Below are positions 1 to 7,891 of a stretch of DNA of 29,533 nucleotides, piece after piece. Below the pieces are notes generated by a model. It saw only the letters and a program-made list of their open reading frames with translations. It was not told the DNA's origin and did not search any database. The translations under genes and the position numbers were made by a program. Each line of letters begins with the position of its first letter. Position 1 is the stretch's first letter. Source of the DNA: an uncultured Pseudomonas sp. (GTDB lineage Bacteria > Pseudomonadota > Gammaproteobacteria > Pseudomonadales > Pseudomonadaceae); the NCBI GenBank assembly GCA_946886875.1, contig CAMPJN010000004.1, forward strand, positions 1 through 29,533, written 5' to 3'.

Positions 1-169
1 AGGTAAGACCACCACCAAGGAATTGCTGCCGCTGCAGCCGGGCGATGTCGAGCATACCTATGCCGATGTTGCTGACCTAGTGCGTGACACCGGTTATACG
101 CCGAAGGTCTCCGTGGAGCAGGGTATCCAGCGTTTTGTGGACTGGTATCGGTTGTTCTACAAGGTGTAA
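1..169 (+). CDS. 3' end of UDP-glucuronate 4-epimerase-like SDR protein (partial)
   Basis: An open frame enters from the left edge (first complete codon at 2) and stops at TAA 167-169, giving the last 55 residues of a protein. The tail contains KELLPLQPGDVEHTYADV followed by a VRDTGYTP segment and ends FVDWYRLFYKV. This is the usual C-terminus of extended SDR NAD-dependent epimerases of the UDP-glucuronate 4-epimerase type (CapI/LspL), which convert UDP-GlcA to UDP-GalA in the cytoplasm. The catalytic Ser/Tyr/Lys part lies outside the window, so substrate cannot be judged directly. It sits 69 bases upstream of wbpV in the same direction and is probably part of the same O-antigen cluster. Confidence 0.75.
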   Translation, partial: GKTTTKELLPLQPGDVEHTYADVADLVRDTGYTPKVSVEQGIQRFVDWYRLFYKV

Positions 170-181
170 CACCCGCTGCTT

Positions 182-210
182 CTTGTCCTGCGGTCAAACT
201 GCAGGACAAG
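182..210. terminator. Perfect 10-bp inverted repeat between epimerase gene and wbpV
   Basis: CTTGTCCTGC (182-191) pairs perfectly with GCAGGACAAG (201-210) around a 9-base loop. It lies 12 bases after the upstream stop codon. It is followed by AGGGGGG and not a T-tract, so on the plus strand it is not a textbook intrinsic terminator. It could be a weak terminator, an mRNA-stabilising stem or an attenuator before wbpV. Confidence 0.4.
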
Positions 211-238
211 AGGGGGGCAGAATTTAAGGGGCGAGACG

Positions 239-1210
239 ATGCAGTACGATAGTGCAGTGGGCATGTCTCGCTGCCTGGTTACTGGCGCGAATGGCTTTAT
301 CGGTGCGGCTTTAGTTGCGCATCTGCAAAAGCAGTCGTGGTCGGTACGCGGTGCGGTACGGCAATTGCCCAATACTCCAGGCGATTGGGTTCAAGTCGGA
401 GCGCTGGGCCAAGATATGGATTGGCGGCATGCGCTTGAAGGTTGTGATGTGGTGGTACATACAGCTGGCCGTGCCCATGTACTGCGGGAACGAGAGAGTG
501 CTCCCTTGGCGCAGTTTCGCGCCGTCAATGTCCAGGGTGCCTTGCGTTTGGCCGAGCAGGCCTTGGAAATGGGCGTCAAACGCTTTGTTTTTATCAGCTC
601 GATTGGCGTCAACGGCGCGCTGAGTGTTGGTAGGCCCTTTACTGAGCAGACGCCACCAGCGCCCCATGCGGCATATGCACTGTCCAAACTCGAAGCTGAG
701 CAGGCTTTACAGGCACTCTTGGCAGACCAGGCTATGGAGTTGGTGATCATCCGCCCACCATTGGTCTATGCGGCCCAGGCACCCGGTAATTTCGCTCGTT
801 TACTTCATTTGATTAGGCGAGGTGTACCGTTCCCGTTCGCCAAGGTACGTAATGCTCGCAGCATGCTGGCTTTGGAAAACCTCATGGACTTTCTGCAGCG
901 TTGTATGACGCATCCGGCCGCAGCTGATCAATTATTTCTGGTTGCCGACGGCGTAGATATGAGCACGCGGGAGGTCATTAGTCATCTGGGAGACGGCATG
1001 CAGCGACGCATCAAAATGCTGCCGATACCACCGCAGCTTATGGCCGTGGGCGCTACTTTGTTGGGGCGCCGGGCAATGTACGACCAGTTATGCGGTTCCT
1101 TGCAAGTCGATATCAGCAAGGCGCGCGATCTACTTGGGTGGCAGCCGCCGTTGGTGGCGGAAAAAGCTTTGCGCCAGAGCGCACAACGCTACTTGGAACT
1201 GAATCCATGA
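239..1210 (+). CDS. wbpV: WbpV-like NAD(P)-dependent SDR reductase (UDP-QuiNAc type), copy 1
   Basis: The 323-residue extended SDR has the Rossmann glycine motif TGANGFIG (residues 15-22), an active-site FISSIG segment near 119-123 and YALSK (Tyr146, Lys150). Proteins of this type beside wbpL and wbpM are WbpV/WreQ-like enzymes that reduce UDP-4-keto-6-deoxy-GlcNAc (the WbpM product) to UDP-QuiNAc in the cytoplasm. The first ATG at 239 is preferred because AAGGGG lies 7 bases upstream; ATG 263 has a poorer site. The stop overlaps the wbpL start as ATGA (1207-1210), implying translational coupling. A diverged paralogue is at 26702-27670. A 4-epimerase activity cannot be excluded from sequence alone. 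Confidence 0.8.
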   Translation: MQYDSAVGMSRCLVTGANGFIGAALVAHLQKQSWSVRGAVRQLPNTPGDWVQVGALGQDMDWRHALEGCDVVVHTAGRAHVLRERESAPLAQFRAVNVQGALRLAEQALEMGVKRFVFISSIGVNGALSVGRPFTEQTPPAPHAAYALSKLEAEQALQALLADQAMELVIIRPPLVYAAQAPGNFARLLHLIRRGVPFPFAKVRNARSMLALENLMDFLQRCMTHPAAADQLFLVADGVDMSTREVISHLGDGMQRRIKMLPIPPQLMAVGATLLGRRAMYDQLCGSLQVDISKARDLLGWQPPLVAEKALRQSAQRYLELNP

Positions 1211-2235
1211 TGTTTTGGTGGTTATTGCTGGCGTTGTTTATCGCGTCTTATTTGGGTACGGCATTGTTGAGGCGTTACGCGCTGGCGCGCAGCCTAATGG
1301 ACATCCCCAACGACCGCAGTTCCCATAGTGTGCCTGTGCCGCGGGGCGGGGGGCTGGCAATTGTTATTTGCTTTCTGGCTTCTTTGCCTTTATTGGCTGG
1401 AGGCGAATCCCTGAATTGGTCGCTGTTCTGGGCGTTGCTCGGTGCTGGAGCGGCAGTCGCGTTGTTGGGCTTTCTTGATGACCATGGTCACATTGCCGCG
1501 CGCTGGCGACTGCTTGGCCATTTCCTGGCGGCTGCTTGGGTGTTGTTCTTTTTAGGAGGGCTGCCGCCAATCGCATTGTTCGGTGGCTATTACGACCTGG
1601 GCTGGATAGGTTACGCGCTAGCGGCGCTGTATATGGTTTGGTTGCTGAACTTGTACAACTTTATGGATGGCATCGACGGCATCGCCAGCGTTGAAGCCCT
1701 CTGTGTATGCGTTGGTGGCGCGCTGCTTTATCTGTTGGCCGGGCATGGTGCACAGGCGGCAGTCCCCTTATTACTGGCCACAGCGGTGGCGGGGTTCCTA
1801 TGTTGGAACTTCCCACCGGCGCGCATATTCATGGGCGATGCCGGCAGTGGTTTTTTGGGTGTAATGCTGGCTGCCTTGTCTTTGCATGCCGGCTGGGTCG
1901 CGCCGGAACTATTCTGGGGCTGGCTGATTCTCTTGGGTGTATTCGTGGTGGATGCCACCTGGACTCTGTTGCGCCGGCTATTTAGAGGGGAAGCTGTCTA
2001 TGAAGCGCATCGTAGCCATGCCTATCAGTTTGCCGCTCGACGTTATGGCCAGCATCTGCCAGTGACCTTGGCTGTGGTAGCGCTTAATCTGTTTTGGTTG
2101 TTGCCCTGGGCTCTGGTGGTTGGCCTGGGTAAGGTAGATGCCTTGCTGGGTGGGCTCCTGGCCTATACCCCCTTGTGGTGGTTGGCCCTGCAGTTTCGGG
2201 CGGGCGAGCGAGAAACCCTGCAGGATGCTGTGTGA
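1207..2235 (+). CDS. wbpL: WbpL-like undecaprenyl-phosphate sugar-1-phosphate transferase
   Basis: This 342-residue polytopic protein of the MraY/WecA family starts O-antigen synthesis by moving a HexNAc-1-phosphate (FucNAc/QuiNAc type) from its UDP carrier to undecaprenyl phosphate at the inner membrane. Visible family motifs are SHSVPVPRGGG (40-49), the Asp pair DDHGH (91-95), NFMDGIDG (151-158), FMGDAGSG (208-215) and the cytoplasmic HRSHAYQ (268-274). About ten hydrophobic segments fit the fold. The frame is open from 1090, but that start lies deep in wbpV; ATG 1207 overlaps the wbpV stop and gives the usual family N-terminus. The next gene is wbpM, the conserved pseudomonad order. Confidence 0.92.
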   Translation: MMFWWLLLALFIASYLGTALLRRYALARSLMDIPNDRSSHSVPVPRGGGLAIVICFLASLPLLAGGESLNWSLFWALLGAGAAVALLGFLDDHGHIAARWRLLGHFLAAAWVLFFLGGLPPIALFGGYYDLGWIGYALAALYMVWLLNLYNFMDGIDGIASVEALCVCVGGALLYLLAGHGAQAAVPLLLATAVAGFLCWNFPPARIFMGDAGSGFLGVMLAALSLHAGWVAPELFWGWLILLGVFVVDATWTLLRRLFRGEAVYEAHRSHAYQFAARRYGQHLPVTLAVVALNLFWLLPWALVVGLGKVDALLGGLLAYTPLWWLALQFRAGERETLQDAV

Positions 2236-2265
2236 CTAGGTTCAATGATGAGCCAAGGATTATCA

Positions 2266-4254
2266 ATGTTGCGTAAAAAACTGTTGGAACTACCGCGTCG
2301 TACCAAGCGGGGCATCCAGGTAGTGGCCGACCTGCTGCTGATTTGGGTGGCGCTTTGGGCTGCGTTTATCGTGCGTTTGGGTTTTGGAGCGAAAATCGAT
2401 CCGTTCGGCAGCCACCTATGGTTGTTCCTTGCAGCTCCAGCAATTTCTATCCCGGTGTTCATACGTATGGGGCTATACCGGGCCGTGATGCGTTACTTCG
2501 GTAATGATGCGCTTATGAGCATCTTCAAGGCCGTTTCCTTGTCGGCTTTGTTGCTGGCCTTGATGGTTTACTGGTACCGGCCAACTGTGCTAGTGCCGCG
2601 CTCGCTGGTCTTCAATTATTGGTGGTTGAGCCTGTTTATGATTGGCGGCTTGCGCTTGCTGATGCGCCAATATTTTTTAGGCGAATGGCTAGCTGTCGGA
2701 CAAAAACTGCCTTTTGTGACGCAGCCGGAAGGTTTGCTCAAGGTGGCAGTGTATGGAGCCGGGGCCGCAGGTAACCAACTGACTTCGGCGTTACGAGTAG
2801 GGCGGGTAATGCGCCCGGTGGCGTTCATCGATGATGATGATAATATCGCCACCCGCATCATCGCAGGGTTGAAGGTATACAAACCCAAGCATATACAGCA
2901 GATGATCGACGATACCGGCGCCCAGGAAATCCTCCTGGCGATCCCCTCGGTTAGTCGCGCTCGGCGCCGAGAAATACTGGAACTGCTCGAGGGTTTCCCT
3001 CTGCATGTGCGCTCGGTGCCCGGCTACATGGACTTGGCAACCGGACGGGTAAAAGTAGAGGACATTCAGGAGGTCGATATCGCCGATCTTCTTGGGCGAG
3101 ATCCAGTTCCGCCGAGAAAAGATCTCTTCGAACGCTGTATTCGTGGTCAGTCAGTAATGGTCACCGGGGCGGGGGGGTCCATTGGCTCGGAGCTGTGCCG
3201 ACAGATCCTTAGCAGCCGACCCACCACGTTAATTTTGTTCGAACACAGCGAGTTCAATCTTTACACTATTCATAGTGAGCTGGAGGCCTATATTCAGCGT
3301 GAGTCGCTGTCGATTCGTTTGGTGCCTATCCTCGGTTCTATCCGCAATGCCTCGCGCCTTTCTGAGCTAATGTGTGCCTGGCACGTCGACACTGTGTATC
3401 ACGCGGCGGCTTACAAGCATGTGCCTATGGTTGAGCACAACATTGCTGAGGGGTTATTGAACAATGTGCTCGGTACTCTGAATACCGCCCAGGCGGCGCT
3501 TAAGGCAAGAGTCGAGAACTTTGTACTGATCTCCACCGACAAAGCGGTGCGCCCCACCAATGTGATGGGCAGTACCAAGCGCTTAGCCGAAATGGTGTTG
3601 CAGGCACTCAGTTGCGAGTCTGCCCCCGTTCTGTTTGGCGACAGCGAAATAGTGCATCAGGTGTGCAGCACCCGCTTCACCATGGTGCGCTTTGGCAACG
3701 TATTAGGTTCTTCGGGCTCGGTGATTCCGCGTTTTCGTGAGCAGATCCGCAAGGGCGGCCCAGTAACCGTGACCCATCCCAACATCACCCGTTATTTCAT
3801 GACCATCCCAGAGGCCGCACAGCTGGTTATTCAGGCGGGTTCCATGGGGCAGGGGGGCGACGTATTCGTGCTGGATATGGGCCAACCGGTGAAGATAGTC
3901 GAACTGGCCGAAAAGATGATTCACCTGAGCGGCTTGAATATCCGCTCCGATAAAACCCCCCACGGCGATATCTCCATCGAATTTACCGGCTTGCGGCCTG
4001 GAGAGAAGCTCTATGAAGAGCTGCTGATAGGAGATAACGTCAGCCCGACTGAACATCCCATGATCATGCGCGCCAACGAAGAACATCTGCCCTGGGATGC
4101 CTTCAAGAGGGTACTGGATGAGTTGCTGGAAGCGGTTGAGTGCGATGACTATGACCGCGTCCGCCAACTGCTTCGTGCCACCGTAAATGGTTACAAGCCA
4201 GAAGGTGAGATAGTTGATTGGATTCATCAGCAGCGGCGGGTGGAGCCTAGGTAG
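2266..4254 (+). CDS. wbpM: WbpM, membrane UDP-GlcNAc 4,6-dehydratase
   Basis: The 662-residue protein matches WbpM in length and layout. Four N-terminal membrane helices (roughly residues 15-150) are followed by a nucleotide-binding region and a C-terminal SDR dehydratase. VTGAGGSIGS lies at about 299-308. The catalytic segment STDKAV...NVMGSTK (423-438) has Met434 in place of the usual Tyr, the S-M-K triad known for WbpM. It converts UDP-GlcNAc to UDP-4-keto-6-deoxy-GlcNAc, feeding WbpV. ATG 2266 is chosen because AAGGA (2255-2259) sits 6 bases upstream; in-frame ATGs at 2245 and 2248 are alternatives adding 6-7 residues. It closes the left cluster. Confidence 0.95.
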   Translation: MLRKKLLELPRRTKRGIQVVADLLLIWVALWAAFIVRLGFGAKIDPFGSHLWLFLAAPAISIPVFIRMGLYRAVMRYFGNDALMSIFKAVSLSALLLALMVYWYRPTVLVPRSLVFNYWWLSLFMIGGLRLLMRQYFLGEWLAVGQKLPFVTQPEGLLKVAVYGAGAAGNQLTSALRVGRVMRPVAFIDDDDNIATRIIAGLKVYKPKHIQQMIDDTGAQEILLAIPSVSRARRREILELLEGFPLHVRSVPGYMDLATGRVKVEDIQEVDIADLLGRDPVPPRKDLFERCIRGQSVMVTGAGGSIGSELCRQILSSRPTTLILFEHSEFNLYTIHSELEAYIQRESLSIRLVPILGSIRNASRLSELMCAWHVDTVYHAAAYKHVPMVEHNIAEGLLNNVLGTLNTAQAALKARVENFVLISTDKAVRPTNVMGSTKRLAEMVLQALSCESAPVLFGDSEIVHQVCSTRFTMVRFGNVLGSSGSVIPRFREQIRKGGPVTVTHPNITRYFMTIPEAAQLVIQAGSMGQGGDVFVLDMGQPVKIVELAEKMIHLSGLNIRSDKTPHGDISIEFTGLRPGEKLYEELLIGDNVSPTEHPMIMRANEEHLPWDAFKRVLDELLEAVECDDYDRVRQLLRATVNGYKPEGEIVDWIHQQRRVEPR

Positions 4255-4300
4255 GCCATGGTGCTGCCGAAAACGTTCTTATAGCCCCAAGCGATCCCCT

Positions 4301-4498
4301 TCACTGGCGACACTGAAAGAGTGTAGGTTGCGCCTGCGCGCGAATAGCTATTTGTCGCAGCACGTCAACGACTGCCGTCTGACCGTCCTGTTTCCCAGTT
4401 AAAATGTTTGCCTCGTGATCTATTGACGTCAAATAATCAGCGGCGTCTTGCTCCCAAGATGGCTTTCCTTGTGCGATGATGGCAAAGTGCCGTGTCAT
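4301..4498 (-). CDS. Possible small protein of unknown function, 65 aa
   Basis: On the reverse strand of the 341-base gap between wbpM and the metallo-hydrolase gene, an ATG at 4498 opens a 65-codon frame. It has a plausible soluble composition: it starts MTRHFAIIAQGKPSWEQDAA and ends near QPTLFQCRQ. Upstream on that strand is GCAGG about 8 bases from the ATG, a weak ribosome site. I do not recognise the protein and see no signal peptide or membrane segment. It is convergent with wbpM, whose stop is at 4254. It is kept because nothing else fills this gap and the amino-acid pattern looks more protein-like than the other-strand frame (4214-4402). The rest of the gap (4499-4595) holds nothing recognisable. 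Confidence 0.4.
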   Translation of the reverse strand: MTRHFAIIAQGKPSWEQDAADYLTSIDHEANILTGKQDGQTAVVDVLRQIAIRAQAQPTLFQCRQ

Positions 4499-4595
4499 TG
4501 GCGAACCTGCGCTGTCGTTTTTCTGTCATACCCGCTAGATTTTTCGCCTCCGTAATTCTTCCCAACGCTTCCAGCCGAAGTTAATGGACTAACTG

Positions 4596-6053
4596 ATGAG
4601 CTTTCCTGCTATTTACCATCATGGCGCCACTGCTGGCGTCACCGGCTCATGCCACCAACTGCAAATGGATGGCGAGCACGCCCTGCTGATCGACTGTGGC
4701 CTGTTCCAAGGCGCGGAAACTTCGCCCGCAGGTAAGGCTGGGGCGAATCGGCTTGAGATTGATTTTCCTCTTGATGGCATCAAAGCCCTAATAGCCACCC
4801 ATGTGCATATCGATCATGTGGGGCGCATCCCGTATCTGCTAGCCGCAGGCTTCAAGGGGCCTATCCTCTGCAGCGAGCCCTCAGCCAAACTGCTTCCTAT
4901 AGTACTGGAGGATGCCTTCAAGCTGGGCTTCAGTCGCGACCAGGGCAAGGTCGAACGTTATCTCAAGCTGGTTAAGCAGCGCATCGTCGCCTTGCCCTAC
5001 AAGACCTGGTTTACCCTGCAGGAAACCGAGAGTCTGATCTGCCGTATCCGCCTTCAACGCGCTGGCCACATTCTGGGTTCGGCCTATGTGGAAATCGATC
5101 TTAGGTATCCTACCGGCGAACAAAAACGCATCGTCTTCTCTGGAGACTTAGGTGCTCCCCATGCGCCCATCTTGCCCGCGCCAAGGCCACCTTATAAGGC
5201 CGATGTGCTGGTGATCGAAAGCACCTATGGCGACCGCCTGCACGAAAACCGCCGTACCCGCCGCCAGCGTTTGGAAAAGTTGCTGGAGCACGCCCTGAGC
5301 AATCAAGGCACTGTACTGATCCCCGCTTTTAGCATTGGTCGCACCCAGGAGCTGATCTATGAGCTGGAGGACATCATCCACCGTAAAACCAAGGCAAATC
5401 AGCCTCCTCGCCCTTTGGGGGGGCGGGAAAGGGGGAAGAAACAGGCCCTGCTCGACTGGTCCGGTCTCCCCACCATTCTGGACTCCCCGCTGGCCAGCCG
5501 CTTTACCCAGATCTACCGGGAACTAGCTGAATTCTGGGATGCCGAAGCCCTCTCACGTCTGAAGAAGGGGCGTAATCCCCTGGCATTCCGTAACCTGCTG
5601 ACCGTCGACAGCCATCAGGCCCACCTGGCGATGGTCAATCGCTTGGCGCAAACCTCTCAGCCGGCCATCGTGATTGCTGGCAACGGCATGTGCTCCAGTG
5701 GGCGTATCGTCAACTACCTGAAAGCCATGCTGGGAAATGACAGGCATGACGTGCTGTTTGTTGGCTATCAGGCTAGCGGCACCATTGGTAGCCAAATCCA
5801 AAGGTTCGGATCGCGCGGTGGTTACGTAGAAATAGACGGGCAACGCTATGCCATTCGGACGCAGGTGCATACCATAGGTGGCTATTCGGCTCATGCGGAC
5901 CAGAAAGGGCTGTTGAATTTTGTTACCCGGATACGTCAATGGCCGTCACTGGTGCGGATTGTGCGCGGTGGTCCTGCGGAAAAAGCTGCACTAGCTTGTC
6001 AAATTCGTGCTTGTTACGAGCGCGCTGAGCTGTATGTAGAAGTTACTAGTTGA
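4596..6053 (+). CDS. MBL-fold beta-CASP metallo-hydrolase (RNA-processing nuclease family)
   Basis: A 485-residue protein with the zinc motif THVHIDH (His69, His71, Asp73, His74), GHILGSAYVEID, FSGDLG, and the beta-CASP motifs ESTYGDR, PAFSIGRTQEL and GGYSAHAD in the expected order. This family (CPSF73/YSH1-like bacterial proteins) contains endo/exoribonucleases acting in the cytoplasm. A hydrophilic insertion around residues 262-290 includes a poly-G codon run. The start ATG 4596 has no strong ribosome site, but the protein begins as family members do (YHHGATAGVTGSC). It has no evident role in polysaccharide synthesis and separates the two sugar clusters; it may be part of the chromosomal backbone. 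Confidence in the family is high and in the role low. Confidence 0.9.
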   Translation: MSFPAIYHHGATAGVTGSCHQLQMDGEHALLIDCGLFQGAETSPAGKAGANRLEIDFPLDGIKALIATHVHIDHVGRIPYLLAAGFKGPILCSEPSAKLLPIVLEDAFKLGFSRDQGKVERYLKLVKQRIVALPYKTWFTLQETESLICRIRLQRAGHILGSAYVEIDLRYPTGEQKRIVFSGDLGAPHAPILPAPRPPYKADVLVIESTYGDRLHENRRTRRQRLEKLLEHALSNQGTVLIPAFSIGRTQELIYELEDIIHRKTKANQPPRPLGGRERGKKQALLDWSGLPTILDSPLASRFTQIYRELAEFWDAEALSRLKKGRNPLAFRNLLTVDSHQAHLAMVNRLAQTSQPAIVIAGNGMCSSGRIVNYLKAMLGNDRHDVLFVGYQASGTIGSQIQRFGSRGGYVEIDGQRYAIRTQVHTIGGYSAHADQKGLLNFVTRIRQWPSLVRIVRGGPAEKAALACQIRACYERAELYVEVTS

Positions 6054-6127
6054 TGTTTAGTAAATGTATTCAATCTTTGGACGTATCCTTATGGCAACTA
6101 AGAAAAAATTGATGATAGATCAGCCAT

Positions 6128-6709
6128 ATGAATGATTTTAGTTTTTGTGCTGTTAGCCGGAATATGCGTGGTCAACAGAAGAACCAGCGACCCATGTGTA
6201 TCTGGCTGACGGGATTGTCCGGTTCTGGAAAGTCCACGTTATCAACTCAACTCGAGCAGGCGCTCCATACGCGCGGATTGCACACAATGGTTCTGGATGG
6301 CGACATCATGCGCCAAGGCTTATGCCGCGATCTCGGTATGAGTGACTCGGATCGTAGTGAAAACATCAGGCGAGTGGCCGAGGTGGCCAAACTGATGGCC
6401 GAAGCGGGTTTGGTAGTGATAGTGGCGCTGATATCGCCGTTTCGTAAGGATCGTCAGGCAGCGCGTGAGCTGTTTGCCGAGGGGGAGTTTCTGGAAGTCT
6501 TCGTGGACGCCCCTCTGGAGACATGCTCGGCACGTGACCCCAAAGGACTGTATGCAAAAGTGAGAAGTGGACAGATCAAGAACTTTACCGGCGTCGATAG
6601 CCCTTACGAGGCCCCAGAACATCCGGATGTCCATATTCGCAGTGCCGAGAGCGACGTTGCCACCTGCGTTCAGTCGATTTTAGGTCGCATGGGCTTGGGC
6701 GATGTGTAG
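6128..6709 (+). CDS. cysC: Stand-alone adenylylsulfate (APS) kinase, CysC family
   Basis: This 193-residue P-loop kinase has Walker A GLSGSGKST (29-37), LDGDIMRQGLCRDLG, SENIRRVAEVAKLM, the ISPFRKDRQ segment, ARDPKGLYAKVRSG and NFTGVDSPYEAPEHPD, all characteristic of APS kinase. It phosphorylates adenylylsulfate to PAPS, the universal sulfate donor. In most APS kinases the first motif reads DGDN and the later one ISPhR; here these are DGDI and ISPFR, so substrate tuning may differ. No cysD/cysN sulfurylase genes are adjacent. It begins the large second cluster, 36 bases ahead of wecB. A sulfotransferase gene lies about 9 kb downstream in the same run, suggesting PAPS supply for glycan sulfation. 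Confidence 0.88.
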   Translation: MNDFSFCAVSRNMRGQQKNQRPMCIWLTGLSGSGKSTLSTQLEQALHTRGLHTMVLDGDIMRQGLCRDLGMSDSDRSENIRRVAEVAKLMAEAGLVVIVALISPFRKDRQAARELFAEGEFLEVFVDAPLETCSARDPKGLYAKVRSGQIKNFTGVDSPYEAPEHPDVHIRSAESDVATCVQSILGRMGLGDV

Positions 6710-6745
6710 TGATACGAGGTTGCGCGCGTTGTTGAACTGCTGGTC

Positions 6746-7891
6746 ATGAAGTTCAAGTGTCTGAGTATCTTCGGGACGCGACCGGAGGCGATCAAAATGG
6801 CACCTCTGGTGCGTGCCCTGCAGGCCTGTGCCTGGGTAGATGCGCGCGTTTGCGTCACGGCCCAGCACCGAGAAATGCTCGATCAAGTGCTGGATTGCTT
6901 CGATCTTGCAGCGGACTTCGATCTGGACGTCATGCTCCCCGGGCAGGATGCCAGCTCTGTCGCGAGTAGTGTCCTGCTGGAGCTGCGTAGTGTGTTGCGT
7001 GAATTCAAGCCGGATCTGGTGCTGGTTCATGGCGATACCGTTACCACGCTTGGCGCAGCCCTTGCCGCGTATTTCGAGCGCATTCCCGTTGCCCATGTAG
7101 AGGCGGGCTTGCGCACCGCGGATATCTATTCGCCCTGGCCGGAGGAGGGGATGCGCAGGATGGTGGGGCCGATTGCCGAATTGCATTTCGCGCCCACCGC
7201 GCGTGCTCGGCAGAACCTGCTCGACGAAGGTGTCGATCCTGACACGATACATGTCACGGGAAATACGGTGGTGGACGCTTTGCTGGGCTGTGTCGCGACG
7301 ATTCAGTCGGACGCGTTAGTGACCAAGCAACTGGCCGCAAGGTTCTCGTTTCTTTCTGCCGAGCGGCGTATTGTGCTCGTCACCGGGCATCGTCGGGAGA
7401 ACTTCGGCATGGCCATGGAGCGCATCTGCGCTGCGCTGCGACAGATTGCCGAAGCCTTTCCCGATGTGGATATCGTCTATCCGGTGCACCCCAACCCGAA
7501 TGTGCACGAGCCGGTCAATCGCCTGCTGGCGGGAACCGCGAATATCCACTTGATCGAGCCGCTGGATTATCGGGCTTTCGTTCATCTCATGGCGCGCACC
7601 TACCTGATTCTCACTGACTCTGGCGGTATTCAGGAAGAGGCACCCTCGCTGGGCAAGCCCGTTCTGGTCATGCGCGACACCACTGAGCGTCCCGAGGCCG
7701 TTGAGGCTGGCACAGTCAAACTAGTAGGCACAAGCGTTGCCAACCTGTTCGATGGGGTTCGTGAACTGCTGGAGGACGAAGCGATTTATCAGCGTATGAG
7801 CCAGGCGACCAATCCTTATGGCGACGGCAAGGCGAGCGAGCGAATCGTTCGCGTTTTAGAACAATGGGCCAAGGCTAAACAAGATGTTTAA
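6746..7891 (+). CDS. wecB: Non-hydrolysing UDP-GlcNAc 2-epimerase
   Basis: A 381-residue protein of normal length for WecB/WbpI/MnaA. It opens with KCLSIFGTRPEAIKMAPL and shows HGDTVTTLGAALA, HVEAGLRTADIYSPWPEE, VTGHRRENFG, PVHPNPNV and TDSGGIQEEAPSLGKPVL. These line the UDP-GlcNAc site of the non-hydrolysing 2-epimerase, which makes UDP-ManNAc in the cytoplasm. The gene overlaps the next gene, wecC, by 8 bases (7884-7891), so the pair should supply UDP-ManNAcA. A 2-epimerase acting on a modified UDP-sugar (as WbpI does) is an alternative, but the neighbour argues for the plain ManNAc route. Confidence 0.9.
   Translation: MKFKCLSIFGTRPEAIKMAPLVRALQACAWVDARVCVTAQHREMLDQVLDCFDLAADFDLDVMLPGQDASSVASSVLLELRSVLREFKPDLVLVHGDTVTTLGAALAAYFERIPVAHVEAGLRTADIYSPWPEEGMRRMVGPIAELHFAPTARARQNLLDEGVDPDTIHVTGNTVVDALLGCVATIQSDALVTKQLAARFSFLSAERRIVLVTGHRRENFGMAMERICAALRQIAEAFPDVDIVYPVHPNPNVHEPVNRLLAGTANIHLIEPLDYRAFVHLMARTYLILTDSGGIQEEAPSLGKPVLVMRDTTERPEAVEAGTVKLVGTSVANLFDGVRELLEDEAIYQRMSQATNPYGDGKASERIVRVLEQWAKAKQDV

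Noticed and set aside
6077..6104. TTGGAC followed 16 bases later by TAAGAA upstream of cysC, as a sigma-70 promoter
   Set aside because: Both boxes match the consensus poorly; a promoter for the large cluster is expected near here but this pair is not convincing.
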